Assembly: GCF_007005445.1 (NCBI RefSeq)
Contig: NZ_CP041387.1
Span: forward strand, 1,612,001 to 1,676,000
Length of the DNA stretch: 64,000 bases
Origin: Rhodopseudomonas palustris
GTDB lineage: Bacteria; Pseudomonadota; Alphaproteobacteria; Rhizobiales; Xanthobacteraceae
Direction of reading: 5' to 3'
Part shown: in pieces, positions 9,720 through 17,071 of the stretch
How positions within the stretch are numbered: the first letter of the stretch is position 1
How the letters are laid out: the number at the start of each line of letters is the position of its first letter
Made by a program: the position numbers and the translations under genes
The notes under the pieces: generated by a model
Databases searched by the model: none
Seen by the model: only the letters and a program-made list of their open reading frames with translations
Told to the model about the DNA's origin: nothing

Positions 9720-10019
9720 ATCGACTACCGCAAGCCGGAGGTGCCCTGTCGGAGAACCGGCGGTCGAGCTTCGCAGTCCTAGAATAGGCGCTGGCATCGC
9801 GCAGGAATGCATTTGCCTGGCGGCTGGCCCGCGACGTTGCCTCCCTGCCAGGGGGAAGGATTTGCTCGGCCAGCCGGCCGATTTGGCACGATTCTCTCGA
9901 TTCGGCTGTCAGACGATTGCTTCATCCTTATTTTCCGCGAGCCGTTTCGCGTGCTTGCTGCCACTTGTAGATCAGTCGCATCGATTGAGCCGGACTACTC
10001 GGCAACACAGAGCAAGACC

Positions 10020-11075
10020 ATGCAGCCTCCCGACCTCGTTCTCGTCTTTGGCTTCGCGATCGGCGCCGCGTTCGGCGTCGCCGGGCTGCTCAGCGGCTTC
10101 TGCCTGATGAGCGGCCTGCGCGACTACTGGACCAAGGACGACGGACGCAAGCTGCGCAGCTACGCGGTGGCGCTGGCGGTGGCGATCGCCGGCACCCAGT
10201 TGATCGCCGGGCTCGGTGCTGTCGAAATCGGCAAATCGCTGTATCTGCAGCCGTCGTTCTCGGCGCCGCTGATCTTCCTCGGCGGCCTGATGTTCGGCCT
10301 CGGCATGGTGCTGGCCAACGGCTGCGCCTCGCGGGCGCTGGTGCTGCTCGGCAAGGGCAATCTCCGCTCGCTGCTGGTGGTCGGCCTGATCGCGGTCGCG
10401 GCGCAGATCACGCTGAAGGGCCTGATCGCGCCGGGTCGGCTCGCCTTCCTGCAATGGACCCAGGTGTCGCCGCCGCACGTCTCGGTGCCGTCGCTGCTCG
10501 GCGCCGCCGGCCTCGGCGAAGCGGTCGCGCAGATCGCCGCGGTGCTGATCGCGTCCGGTGCGCTGCTCGCGTTCGCGTTTTCCGACCGCTCGTTCCGTCG
10601 TGCCCCGGGCCAAATCGCGGCCGGCGTGGTGATCGGCCTGCTGGTCGTCGCCGGCTGGCTCACGACGGGTTACGTCGGCGCCGACGACTTCAATCCGATC
10701 CCGGCGACCTCGCTGAGCTTCGTCGCGCCGCTCGCCGATACGCTGCAATACGCGATGTTCTCGACCGGCCTGACGCTCAGCTTCGGCGTCGCGCTCGCGG
10801 TCGGCGTGTTCGTCGGCAGCGCCACCACTGCGCTGCTCACCGGCCGCTTCGCGCTCGAGGGCTTTACCTCGGCGCCGCACATGCTGCGCTCGACGCTCGG
10901 CGCGGCGCTGATGGGGGCTGGCGGCGCGATGGCCTATGGCTGCTCGGTCGGGCAGGGCCTCACCGGCCTGTCGACGCTGGCGCTGCCGTCGTTCATTGCG
11001 GTCGCCGGCATCGTCGGCGGCGCCGCACTCGGCATCCGCCGCTTCGCACCGGTTGCGGCGCTCGCGACGCGGTGA
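10020..11075 (+). CDS. YeeE/YedE-family sulfur-compound transporter (copy 1)
   Basis: This is a 351-residue polytopic membrane protein of the YeeE/YedE (sulf_transp, PF04143) family, which includes the thiosulfate channel TsuA. Two copies of the family's Cys-containing motif are visible: ANGCASRALVLLG in the first half and AYGCSVGQGLTG in the second. In TsuA such cysteines line the thiosulfate path. The ATG at 10020 begins a hydrophobic helix; longer in-frame extensions have no membrane character and were not used. It is the first of three family members in the sulfur island, and a role moving thiosulfate or sulfane sulfur across the inner membrane is inferred. Confidence 0.87.
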   Translation: MQPPDLVLVFGFAIGAAFGVAGLLSGFCLMSGLRDYWTKDDGRKLRSYAVALAVAIAGTQLIAGLGAVEIGKSLYLQPSFSAPLIFLGGLMFGLGMVLANGCASRALVLLGKGNLRSLLVVGLIAVAAQITLKGLIAPGRLAFLQWTQVSPPHVSVPSLLGAAGLGEAVAQIAAVLIASGALLAFAFSDRSFRRAPGQIAAGVVIGLLVVAGWLTTGYVGADDFNPIPATSLSFVAPLADTLQYAMFSTGLTLSFGVALAVGVFVGSATTALLTGRFALEGFTSAPHMLRSTLGAALMGAGGAMAYGCSVGQGLTGLSTLALPSFIAVAGIVGGAALGIRRFAPVAALATR

Positions 11076-11086
11076 GAGTTAAGGCG

Positions 11087-11185
11087 GTCATTCCGGGGCG
11101 CGCGTGAAACGCGCGAACCCGGAATCTGGAGATTGCTTGACAAGAGATTCCGGGTTCGCGAGCTGCGCTCGCGCCCCGGAATGAC
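11087..11185. repeat. Dispersed palindromic repeat, intact copy 1
   Basis: A 99-base palindromic unit. It opens GTCATTCCGGGGCGCGCG, turns around a central spacer near 11128-11145, and closes with CGCGCCCCGGAATGAC. Inner arms GAACCCGGAATC and GATTCCGGGTTC also pair. Related copies lie at 15273-15310 plus 16474-16534 (split by an IS) and at 38492-38595. It lies between two + strand genes and could act as a terminator or RNA-stabilising structure. Confidence 0.85.
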
Positions 11186-11309
11186 GACCGAAGTCATATC
11201 ATCATCTCACCTGACGGCAACGTGATCACTTGGTCCCGCTGATCCTTTGGTGACAGCGGCGATCGGCGTGGTTAGTTTGCACGTCAAACAACAACCGGGG
11301 AGGATCACG

Positions 11310-11762
11310 ATGAAGTCGCTGTTGAAGGCTGCCGTCGCTGTGGCGTTGCTGACGGTCACCGCGGCCCCTGGTTTTGCCGCCGATGCCAAGTCGCACCGGG
11401 TCGCGATCCAGGTCGATCAGAACGATCCGGCGGTGATGAACCTGGCGCTGAACAATGCCGCCAACATCATCGAGTACTACAAGGCCAAGAACGAGGACGT
11501 TCAGGTCGAGGTCGTCACCTTCGGCCCCGGACTGCACATGCTGCGCACCGACTCATCGCCGGTGAAGGATCGCATCAAGCAGATCAGCGACGCCGCGTTT
11601 CCGTCCAGCATCAAATTCGCCGCCTGCGACAACACCCAAAAAGGCATGGAGAAGCACGAGGGCCACGCCGTCAGTCTCATTCCGCAAGCGAGCGCGGTGC
11701 CGTCTGGTGCGGTGCGTCTGATGGAGCTGCAGGGCGACGGCTGGGCTTATTTGCGGCCGTAA
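11310..11762 (+). CDS. Secreted DsrE-family protein
   Basis: This is a 150-residue protein with a clear Sec signal peptide (LLKAAVAVALLTVTAAPGFAA) followed by a DsrE/DsrF-like fold. Family features include RVAIQVDQNDPAVMNLALNNAANI and a single conserved-position Cys in FAACDNT near residue 108, which could carry persulfide. A strong GGGGAGGA ribosome site precedes ATG 11310. It sits between YeeE-type transporters in the sulfur island, so a periplasmic sulfur-relay role is plausible but inferred. Its last 86 bases overlap the 3' end of the convergent gene on the - strand. Confidence 0.78.
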   Translation: MKSLLKAAVAVALLTVTAAPGFAADAKSHRVAIQVDQNDPAVMNLALNNAANIIEYYKAKNEDVQVEVVTFGPGLHMLRTDSSPVKDRIKQISDAAFPSSIKFAACDNTQKGMEKHEGHAVSLIPQASAVPSGAVRLMELQGDGWAYLRP

Positions 11763-12879
11763 CCGCCGGCTGCGGCCGCCGCTGCAGCCACTCGCGCCAG
11801 GTGTCGAACCGGCGGCGCAGCAATTCGCGCGGCGAGCCTTCGACCAGCACCGCGATGCCGATCCGGGCGCCGAGCATCATGCCGAGAATCGCGATCGGCC
11901 ACGACAGCGCCAGCATCGAGCCGGCGGTGATGCCCTGGCCGATGGTGCAGCCGCCGGTCAGGATGCCGCCGACTCCCATCAACGCCGCGCCGGCGACGTG
12001 GCGGCGCATCTCGTGATCGTCGTCGAACGCCTCCCAGCGCAGTTCGTCGGCGCGCCAGGCGGCGAGGAACGAGCCGGCGACCACGCCGAACACCGTGCCG
12101 ACGCCGAAATCGGCGAAGTTGCCGACGTTCAGCAGCCCGGCATACACCGCCTTGCCGATGGTCGAGACGAAGGTCAGACTCTGTGGATGCACCGGCCCGG
12201 CAAACGGATCGGCGAGCCGGGTGGTGGCGAGCCAACCGATCACCGTCAGCACGCCGAGCGTGACTCCGGAGGCGAGCAGGCGCGGCGTTCGCCGCAGCCG
12301 CTTGTCGCCGAGCGCGATCAGGCACAGCACGCCGCCGCCGAGCGCGGCGATCAGCGCCCGCAGGTCGATCCCGGTGTAGTATCGGGTCAGCGCGGCGAAG
12401 TCGGTACTGACCCCGTCCGGCATCGTCACCGCGAACCGCTCCAGCACCGTGATGCGGACGCCGGAGAACATCCCGCGCAGCGTCGCATAGGCCGCGCCGC
12501 CGAGCACCAGGATCACCACGAAGCTGCGCAGATCGCCGGTGCCGAGCCGCACCAGCGAGCCGAAGCCGCAGGTGCCGACGAACGCCATGCCGACGCCGAA
12601 CAGCACGCTGCCGATCGCGATCGAGGCCAGCGGCAGCGCCGGCGCGGTGTAGTTGGACTGGTCGGGGTCGAGTTGGCCGGCAATCACCAGCGCCTGGGTA
12701 CCAAGCAGCGCGATGCCGAGCGCCAGGCCGAAAATGCGCAGGCGGCGGGTGTCGCCGCCCATCAGCGCGTCTTCGACCGCGCCGAACGAGCACAGCCGCG
12801 CCAGCCGCACGAAGAAACCGGCGGTGACGCCGATGCACAGACCGGCCAGCGCGAGCATCCAGGCGGATGCGTCCTGCAT
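11677..12879 (-). CDS. YeeE/YedE-family sulfur-compound transporter (copy 2)
   Basis: This is a 400-residue polytopic membrane protein of the YeeE/YedE family. It has the Cys motifs VGTCGFGSLVRLG in the N-half and TGGCTIGQGITAG in the C-half. The N-terminus (MLALAGLCIGVTAGFFVRLARLCSFGAVED) matches the family's first helix pair. A 45-residue Pro/Arg-rich C-terminal tail extends beyond the membrane domain and overlaps the convergent DsrE-like gene by 86 bases. It is read away from the ArsR-type regulator upstream (77 bases apart), which could repress it. Confidence 0.86.
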   Translation of the reverse strand: MQDASAWMLALAGLCIGVTAGFFVRLARLCSFGAVEDALMGGDTRRLRIFGLALGIALLGTQALVIAGQLDPDQSNYTAPALPLASIAIGSVLFGVGMAFVGTCGFGSLVRLGTGDLRSFVVILVLGGAAYATLRGMFSGVRITVLERFAVTMPDGVSTDFAALTRYYTGIDLRALIAALGGGVLCLIALGDKRLRRTPRLLASGVTLGVLTVIGWLATTRLADPFAGPVHPQSLTFVSTIGKAVYAGLLNVGNFADFGVGTVFGVVAGSFLAAWRADELRWEAFDDDHEMRRHVAGAALMGVGGILTGGCTIGQGITAGSMLALSWPIAILGMMLGARIGIAVLVEGSPRELLRRRFDTWREWLQRRPQPAVTAANKPSRRPAAPSDAPHQTAPRSLAE

Positions 12880-12955
12880 GGGGTTCCCTCGGTTGCGCGC
12901 AGGCGTTCGATGCGCGCCTGCGTCCGCTTCTTGTTAGCGTGCCGCGAGGGGCGGC

Positions 12956-13330
12956 TTACTTCTGGCCGTCCCTCGCGGACGAGCAGAAGATATCATAGAT
13001 CACCGAGATCACGCGACGGACGTCGTCGTTGGCGAGGCTGTAGTAAATGGTCTTACCGTCCCGCCTTGTATCGACCATGCCGTCGTAGCGCAGCCGGGCG
13101 AGCTGCTGCGACACGGCCGACTGTCGCAGCGACAGGATGTTTTCCAGTTCGCTGACCGAGCGTTCGCGTTCGGCGAGCAGACACAGCAGCAGCAGCCGGT
13201 TCTCGTGCGACACCGCCTTGAGGAAATTGCTGGCCTTGCGCGCCCGGCGCATCAGCATGTCGAGCTCGGGCGAGTATTCCGCGCCGTCGCGGAGTTCGCT
13301 CTCGATATCGGGTTCGAGGATCGAGGTCAT
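12956..13330 (-). CDS. soxR: ArsR-family repressor, SqrR/BigR/SoxR persulfide-sensor type
   Basis: This is a 124-residue ArsR-type winged-helix repressor. The recognition region is LRQSAVSQQLARLRYDGMV (about 68-86), and the wing is RDGKTIYYSL. Cys50 and Cys116 are 66 residues apart, the same spacing as the persulfide-sensing pair Cys41/Cys107 of Rhodobacter SqrR. This supports a repressor that releases DNA when the pair reacts with sulfane sulfur. It lies between a YeeE transporter and soxS, all on the - strand, in the position of soxR in Sox loci. The regulated genes are inferred from position and from the palindrome just upstream. Confidence 0.85.
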   Translation of the reverse strand: MTSILEPDIESELRDGAEYSPELDMLMRRARKASNFLKAVSHENRLLLLCLLAERERSVSELENILSLRQSAVSQQLARLRYDGMVDTRRDGKTIYYSLANDDVRRVISVIYDIFCSSARDGQK

Positions 13331-13378
13331 GGCGATCAGCTTATCGTTTCAGTTGGCGTTGCGGCATGTCTTCTGCAG

Positions 13379-13393
13379 TATATGCAGCATATA
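13379..13393. promoter_or_regulatory. Perfect 15-bp palindrome, candidate SoxR operator
   Basis: TATATGC-A-GCATATA is a perfect inverted repeat in the 68-base gap between soxS and the ArsR-type gene. An AT-rich symmetric site here is what a dimeric ArsR repressor would bind for autoregulation. A CATATAG heptamer from this site recurs at 13801-13807, between soxS and the divergent soxV. Binding is an inference. Confidence 0.6.
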
Positions 13394-13398
13394 GCATA

Positions 13399-13791
13399 TC
13401 AGGTGTGGCCGCGCCGCGGCGGCGGCGTCACTTTGGCGGCCAGCGCACCGAGCAGGCCCCAGAACGCATCGTCGTTGATGTAGCCGGTGATGCGGCCGAC
13501 CTCGCGGCCCTGGTCGATCACCACGAAGGTCGGCGTGAACCGCACCGGGCTCGACATTCCGAGGCCTGGATCCTTGGCATGGTCGATATTGATGCGGCGC
13601 AGCGGCAGCAGCTTGGCCTCCTCGGTCTTGGGATAGATCGGGCCGACGTCGCGGTCCCAGCGCGCGCACCAGACGCAGCCGTCGCGTTCGAACATCACCA
13701 GTTCGGCCGCGTGCGACGCCGCAGCCATGAGCTGCACCGCACCAAACAGAATCGCGCCGATGAGAGTCGATTTCAGCATCTTCCGGCTCAT
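13399..13791 (-). CDS. soxS: SoxS-like periplasmic thioredoxin
   Basis: This is a 130-residue thioredoxin-like protein with an N-terminal hydrophobic export signal ending near SHAA and a CVWC active site (Cys39, Cys42). The cis-Pro segment RFTPTFVVID is present. In Sox loci SoxS is a periplasmic thiol reductant that keeps SoxY in its active form. An upstream ATG at 13803 would add four residues; ATG 13791 was preferred because its positively charged MSRKMLK leader suits a signal peptide. It diverges from soxV with about 50 bases between them, so both may share control. Confidence 0.82.
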   Translation of the reverse strand: MSRKMLKSTLIGAILFGAVQLMAAASHAAELVMFERDGCVWCARWDRDVGPIYPKTEEAKLLPLRRINIDHAKDPGLGMSSPVRFTPTFVVIDQGREVGRITGYINDDAFWGLLGALAAKVTPPPRRGHT

Positions 13792-13843
13792 GATGTGATA
13801 CATATAGACGAATTCGCATGTTTGTTCCAGGGGCGGAAACGCG

Positions 13844-14587
13844 GTGGTTTCGAATATCTCGATGGTCGGCGCCTTCGGGGCAGGGGTGCTGTCGTTCCTG
13901 TCGCCCTGTGTGCTGCCGCTGGTGCCGCCTTATCTGTGCTTTCTGGCCGGCGTCAGCCTGGACCAGCTCACCCGCGGCGGCGACCAGCCGGCCAAGGCGA
14001 TCGATTGGCGGGTGGTGGCGTCGTCGGCCGCCTTCGTGCTCGGCTTTTCCACCGTGTTCGTCGCGCTCGGCGCGTCGGCGTCGGCGATCGGCAAGGCGGT
14101 GACCGATCATTTCGACACGCTCGGCATTGTCGCCGGCGCGATCATCATCGTGCTCGGACTGCACTTTCTCGGTGTGTTCCGGATCGGCCTGCTGTATCGC
14201 GAGGCCCGGTTTCACAACGTCCGCCGCGGCGTCGGCTTTGTCGGCGCCTATGTGGTCGGGCTGGCGTTCGCATTCGGCTGGACGCCGTGCGTCGGCCCGG
14301 TGCTGGCGACGATCCTGCTGGTCGCCGGGGTCGAGGGCTCGGCGGCGCACGGCGCGGTGCTGCTCGGCGCCTATTCGCTCGGGATCGGACTGCCGTTCCT
14401 GCTGGCGTCGCTGTTTTCCGGCGCGTTCATCCGGCTGATGGCGCGGCTGCGGGCGCAGATGGCGACGGTCGAGAAGGTGATGGGTGGGGCGCTGGTGCTG
14501 ACCGGCGTATTGTTTCTCACCGGCGCGATGCCGAGAATCTCAGGATGGTTGCTGCAGACCTTTCCCGCGATCGGCGAGATCGGCTGA
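13844..14587 (+). CDS. soxV: CcdA/SoxV-type transmembrane thiol transporter
   Basis: This is a 247-residue, six-helix membrane protein of the CcdA/DsbD-core family. The two redox cysteines lie in LSPCVLPL (Cys22) and GWTPCVGP (near residue 145). It would move electrons from cytoplasmic thioredoxin to periplasmic SoxW and SoxS. The start is GTG 13844, preceded by AGGGGCGG; ATG 13862 is an alternative. It is followed 28 bases later by a SoxW-like thioredoxin, the usual soxVW pairing. Confidence 0.9.
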   Translation: MVSNISMVGAFGAGVLSFLSPCVLPLVPPYLCFLAGVSLDQLTRGGDQPAKAIDWRVVASSAAFVLGFSTVFVALGASASAIGKAVTDHFDTLGIVAGAIIIVLGLHFLGVFRIGLLYREARFHNVRRGVGFVGAYVVGLAFAFGWTPCVGPVLATILLVAGVEGSAAHGAVLLGAYSLGIGLPFLLASLFSGAFIRLMARLRAQMATVEKVMGGALVLTGVLFLTGAMPRISGWLLQTFPAIGEIG

Positions 14588-14615
14588 CGGCGCCCGGCAA
14601 CAGGGAGGACAGGTG

Positions 14616-15206
14616 ATGACGACGACGGGAGTCTCGCGCCGCGGCGCTATCGCGCTCGGCCTTGGTTCGCTCGGCGCGCTGTCGCTGCGCACCGCGCCGG
14701 CGGCCGCAGCAGTGCCGGTGCTCGGCGACGATGGGCTGTATCAACTTGACTGGTATTTGCAGAGCTTTCTCGACGTGAAGGAAGATCTCGAAGCCGCCAC
14801 CGCCAGGGGCAAGCGCTTCGCGATTCTATGGGGCCTCAAGGGCTGCCCGGCGTGCAAGAAGCTGCACGAGGTGCAGATGCGCGATCCGGAGATCGAGAGC
14901 TACATCCGTGACAATTTCGAGGTGCTGCACCTCAACCACATCGGCGCCCGCGACATCACCGATGTCGACGGCAACAAGCTGAGCGAGAAGGCGTTTGCGC
15001 AGGCCTACGGCATCCGCTTCACCCCGACGCTGCAGTTCTTCCCGGAGAGCTCCGCCGGCCTCGCCGCCAGGAAGCCGCAGGACCGCGAAGTCGCCCGGAT
15101 GCCCGGCCTGCTCGAGCCGCCGGAATTCCTGGCGATGTTCAAATACGTTCGGGACAAGGGCTATCAGTCGATGCCGTTCACTGACTGGCTGAAGCGGCCG
15201 GTGTAG
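14616..15206 (+). CDS. soxW: SoxW-like periplasmic thioredoxin
   Basis: This is a 196-residue thioredoxin-fold protein with a twin-arginine type signal (SRRGAIALGLGSLGALSL) and a CPAC active site in LWGLKGCPACKKLHE. The cis-Pro segment is GIRFTPTLQFFP. It resembles SoxW and the SoxW-like DsbD-dependent thioredoxins, and is expected to receive electrons from the preceding SoxV. ATG 14616 lies 7 bases after GGGAGG; GTG 14613 would add one residue. The C-terminal segment KYVRDKGYQSMPFTDWL is typical of these proteins. Confidence 0.86.
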   Translation: MTTTGVSRRGAIALGLGSLGALSLRTAPAAAAVPVLGDDGLYQLDWYLQSFLDVKEDLEAATARGKRFAILWGLKGCPACKKLHEVQMRDPEIESYIRDNFEVLHLNHIGARDITDVDGNKLSEKAFAQAYGIRFTPTLQFFPESSAGLAARKPQDREVARMPGLLEPPEFLAMFKYVRDKGYQSMPFTDWLKRPV

Positions 15207-15224
15207 GACGCGCTTACTATCAAC

Positions 15225-15310
15225 GTCATTCCGGGGGCGCGACGCGCGGGCTAGGGAGCCCTGTTCCACCCCGTCATTCCGGGGCGCTCGCGCGTAGCGA
15301 GCGAACCCGG
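15225..15310. repeat. Palindromic repeat: solo half plus left half of an interrupted copy
   Basis: Two GTCATTCCGGGG starts are seen, at 15225 and 15273. The second runs as a full left arm to GCGAACCCGG at 15310 and then stops abruptly where the IS110 element begins. The matching right arm is found at 16474-16534. The first start is followed only by degenerate sequence. Confidence 0.75.
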
Positions 15311-15318
15311 CGACTGTC

Positions 15319-16284
15319 TCATGTGTCAAGGGTCTTACCTTGATATGGCGTGTCGGCTTTGACGAGTGCGTTGGCTGTGACGAGCAGTTTTCGGGCGATT
15401 GCGATGAGCGCGACCTTTCCGGGTTTTCCTTGCAGGCGAAGGGTGTTGTAGTCGTCGCGGAGCTTGGGGTGGTGGCGGGCGGCGACCAGGGCGGCCATGT
15501 AGAGGGCGGCGCGAACGCAAGGACGTCCGCCGGCGATGGCGGCGCGAGGCGGCGCTGCGCCGGATTGGCTGACGTGCGGCGCGAGCCCTGCGAGGCTGGC
15601 GATGGCCTTGCGATCGCGCTGGCCGAGTTCGGGTAGGTCGGTGATGAGGAGCGTGGCCACCCGTTCGCCGATGCCGGGGATCGATTTGAGGATGTGAAGG
15701 ACGCGGCGGAGTTCGGCGTCGTCGCCGATGCGCCTGGCGAGTTCGGCCTCGATGGCTTGGCACTGCGCCGACAACGCGGCGATCGCGGCCCGATGACTAT
15801 CGAGCAGGAGCGTGCCACGGACCTGCTTCATCCGGGTCTTCTCCATCGCGATCATCTCGGTGAGCTGGCGGCGTCGGAGCGACAACGCTTTCAGCTCGAG
15901 TTGGGTGTCGGTGGGCAGGGGGCGCAGGGTCTCGGGCATAGTCAGAGCGAAGCGCGCAATCAGCCGCGCGTCCAGCCTGTCGGTCTTGGCGCGACCGCCT
16001 TCGGCCTCGCGGAACGCCTTGATCCGGCGCGGATTGACGATACCGACTTCGAAGCCGGCGACCGAAAGCGCTTTGACAAGCGGTTCGGCATAGGGACCGA
16101 TCGCCTCCAGAACCACCCGCCTGACGCCGGAGCGTTCGAGGCGGGCGATGATCTCGGCGATGCCCTCGGCCAGATTAGGCATTCGGAAGGTCTGGCCCGA
16201 CGGAGCCAGCGCGACATCGAGAAAACGTTGGCCGGCATCGACGCCGGCCGCAACCGCAAGCGGCACTGCAATCGTCATGGGCAT
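15319..16284 (-). CDS. IS110-family DEDD recombinase (transposase)
   Basis: This is a 321-residue IS110-family transposase. The N-terminal RuvC-like DEDD domain shows GVDAGQRFLDVA (Asp16), VVLEAIGPY and KTDRLDARLIARF. The C-terminal transposase_20 domain shows LKSIPGIGERVATLL and AGLAPHVSQSGA, with the conserved Ser expected to be the nucleophile. The family cuts and rejoins DNA guided by an RNA encoded in the element's own non-coding end. ATG 16284 follows AGGA closely; ATG 16278 is nearly as good, and a longer reading from 16341 would extend into the presumed RNA region. The gene looks intact, so the element may be active. Confidence 0.92.
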   Translation of the reverse strand: MPMTIAVPLAVAAGVDAGQRFLDVALAPSGQTFRMPNLAEGIAEIIARLERSGVRRVVLEAIGPYAEPLVKALSVAGFEVGIVNPRRIKAFREAEGGRAKTDRLDARLIARFALTMPETLRPLPTDTQLELKALSLRRRQLTEMIAMEKTRMKQVRGTLLLDSHRAAIAALSAQCQAIEAELARRIGDDAELRRVLHILKSIPGIGERVATLLITDLPELGQRDRKAIASLAGLAPHVSQSGAAPPRAAIAGGRPCVRAALYMAALVAARHHPKLRDDYNTLRLQGKPGKVALIAIARKLLVTANALVKADTPYQGKTLDT

Positions 16285-16473
16285 CGGTCCTGTATGCGGG
16301 CGATCACCGCAACGGCAATGCCCGTGCGACTGTTCGATCAAGCAACACCGACAGAGGCGCCCGCACCGGGTTACGGCGAGATGATCGGCCGGGAATCTAC
16401 CGAGCGGCCTCCGTCGTGCTGACTATGCACCAGCACCTCGCAGATACAGGAATCTGATGCAGGCACGGCTTGG
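16285..16473 (-). ncRNA. Possible IS110 bridge-RNA region
   Basis: IS110-group elements encode a structured bridge RNA in the non-coding end upstream of the recombinase, which specifies target and donor DNA. This element's only sizeable non-coding end is this one. It has several self-complementary stretches (for example CAGATACAGGAATCTG at 16441-16456). No RNA fold was computed, so this is a positional inference. Confidence 0.35.
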
Positions 16474-16534
16474 AAGCCACCGCGCACACTAACCTCTGGA
16501 TTCCGGGTTCGCGCTGCGCGCGCCCCGGAATGAC
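16474..16534. repeat. Right half of the interrupted palindromic repeat
   Basis: The segment runs from AAGCCACC through GGATTCCGGGTTCGCG to CGCGCCCCGGAATGAC. It aligns with the right half of the intact copy at 38492-38595, including a shared TAACCTC stretch before GGATTCC. Before IS insertion the whole palindrome would have separated the convergent genes soxW and glcG. Confidence 0.75.
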
Positions 16535-16545
16535 GCGGTGTAGCG

Positions 16546-17049
16546 TCAGAAATCCAGCCGGTCCTTGATCGCCTCGATGCCGGCCTTGGCGCAGGCCTCG
16601 TCGGCTTCGCCGCCGGGGGCGCCGGAGACGCCGATGCCGGCGACCAGCGAGCCGGCGGCTTCGATGATCAGGCCGCCGCCGAGCACGACGACGCCGGGCA
16701 GGTCGCGCAGGCCGGATTGCGGCATACCGGGCTTGGTCATGTTGGCCAGTTCGCCGGTGGCGGTCTTGAACGACACCGCGGTCCACGCCTTGCCGGCCGC
16801 GGTGCTGGGCGTGTGCGCGCCGGCGAAGCGGTCGCGCAGCATCGCCTGCGGCAGGCCGCTGCGGTCGACCACCGCGACCGCAATCTGGAAGCCCTGCTTG
16901 CGGCATTCGCCGAGCGCCGCCTTGGCGGCGTCGAGCGCCAGCTCCGGGCTGAGCGACTTGGTGGTCACCAGCGCGTCGTCGGCGCGGGCGAGGGTGGCGA
17001 GCGATAAGCCGGCGATCAGTGCGATCGCCGGGAGCATGTATCTGGTCAT
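16546..17049 (-). CDS. GlcG/HbpS-family secreted protein
   Basis: This is a 167-residue protein of the GlcG/HbpS (DUF336, heme-degrading-like) family with a Sec signal peptide (MLPAIALIAGLSLATLARA). Family features include LALDAAKAALGECRKQGFQIAVAVVDRSG, STAAGKAWTAVSFK and the Gly-rich GVVVLGGGL. It follows soxX by 22 bases on the same strand, so it is the last gene of a soxA-soxX-glcG operon. GlcG-like proteins are often found near Sox and cytochrome genes, but their function there is not established; HbpS relatives bind heme. Confidence 0.82.
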   Translation of the reverse strand: MTRYMLPAIALIAGLSLATLARADDALVTTKSLSPELALDAAKAALGECRKQGFQIAVAVVDRSGLPQAMLRDRFAGAHTPSTAAGKAWTAVSFKTATGELANMTKPGMPQSGLRDLPGVVVLGGGLIIEAAGSLVAGIGVSGAPGGEADEACAKAGIEAIKDRLDF

Positions 17050-17071
17050 CGGATCGAGCCCTTACTGTCGG

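Larger units (their letters stand above)
15311..16473 (-). mobile_element. IS110-family insertion sequence inside a palindromic repeat
   Basis: The element carries one DEDD recombinase and lacks terminal inverted repeats, as IS110 elements do. The ends were placed by comparing the broken palindrome with intact copies: the left arm ends CCCGG at 15310 and the right arm resumes AAGCCACC at 16474, with a GG at both junctions (15309-15310 and 16472-16473) as a candidate core dinucleotide. About 190 bases of non-coding DNA lie upstream of the recombinase start, and only 8 bases downstream of its stop. The ends are an inference, good to a few bases. Confidence 0.75.
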
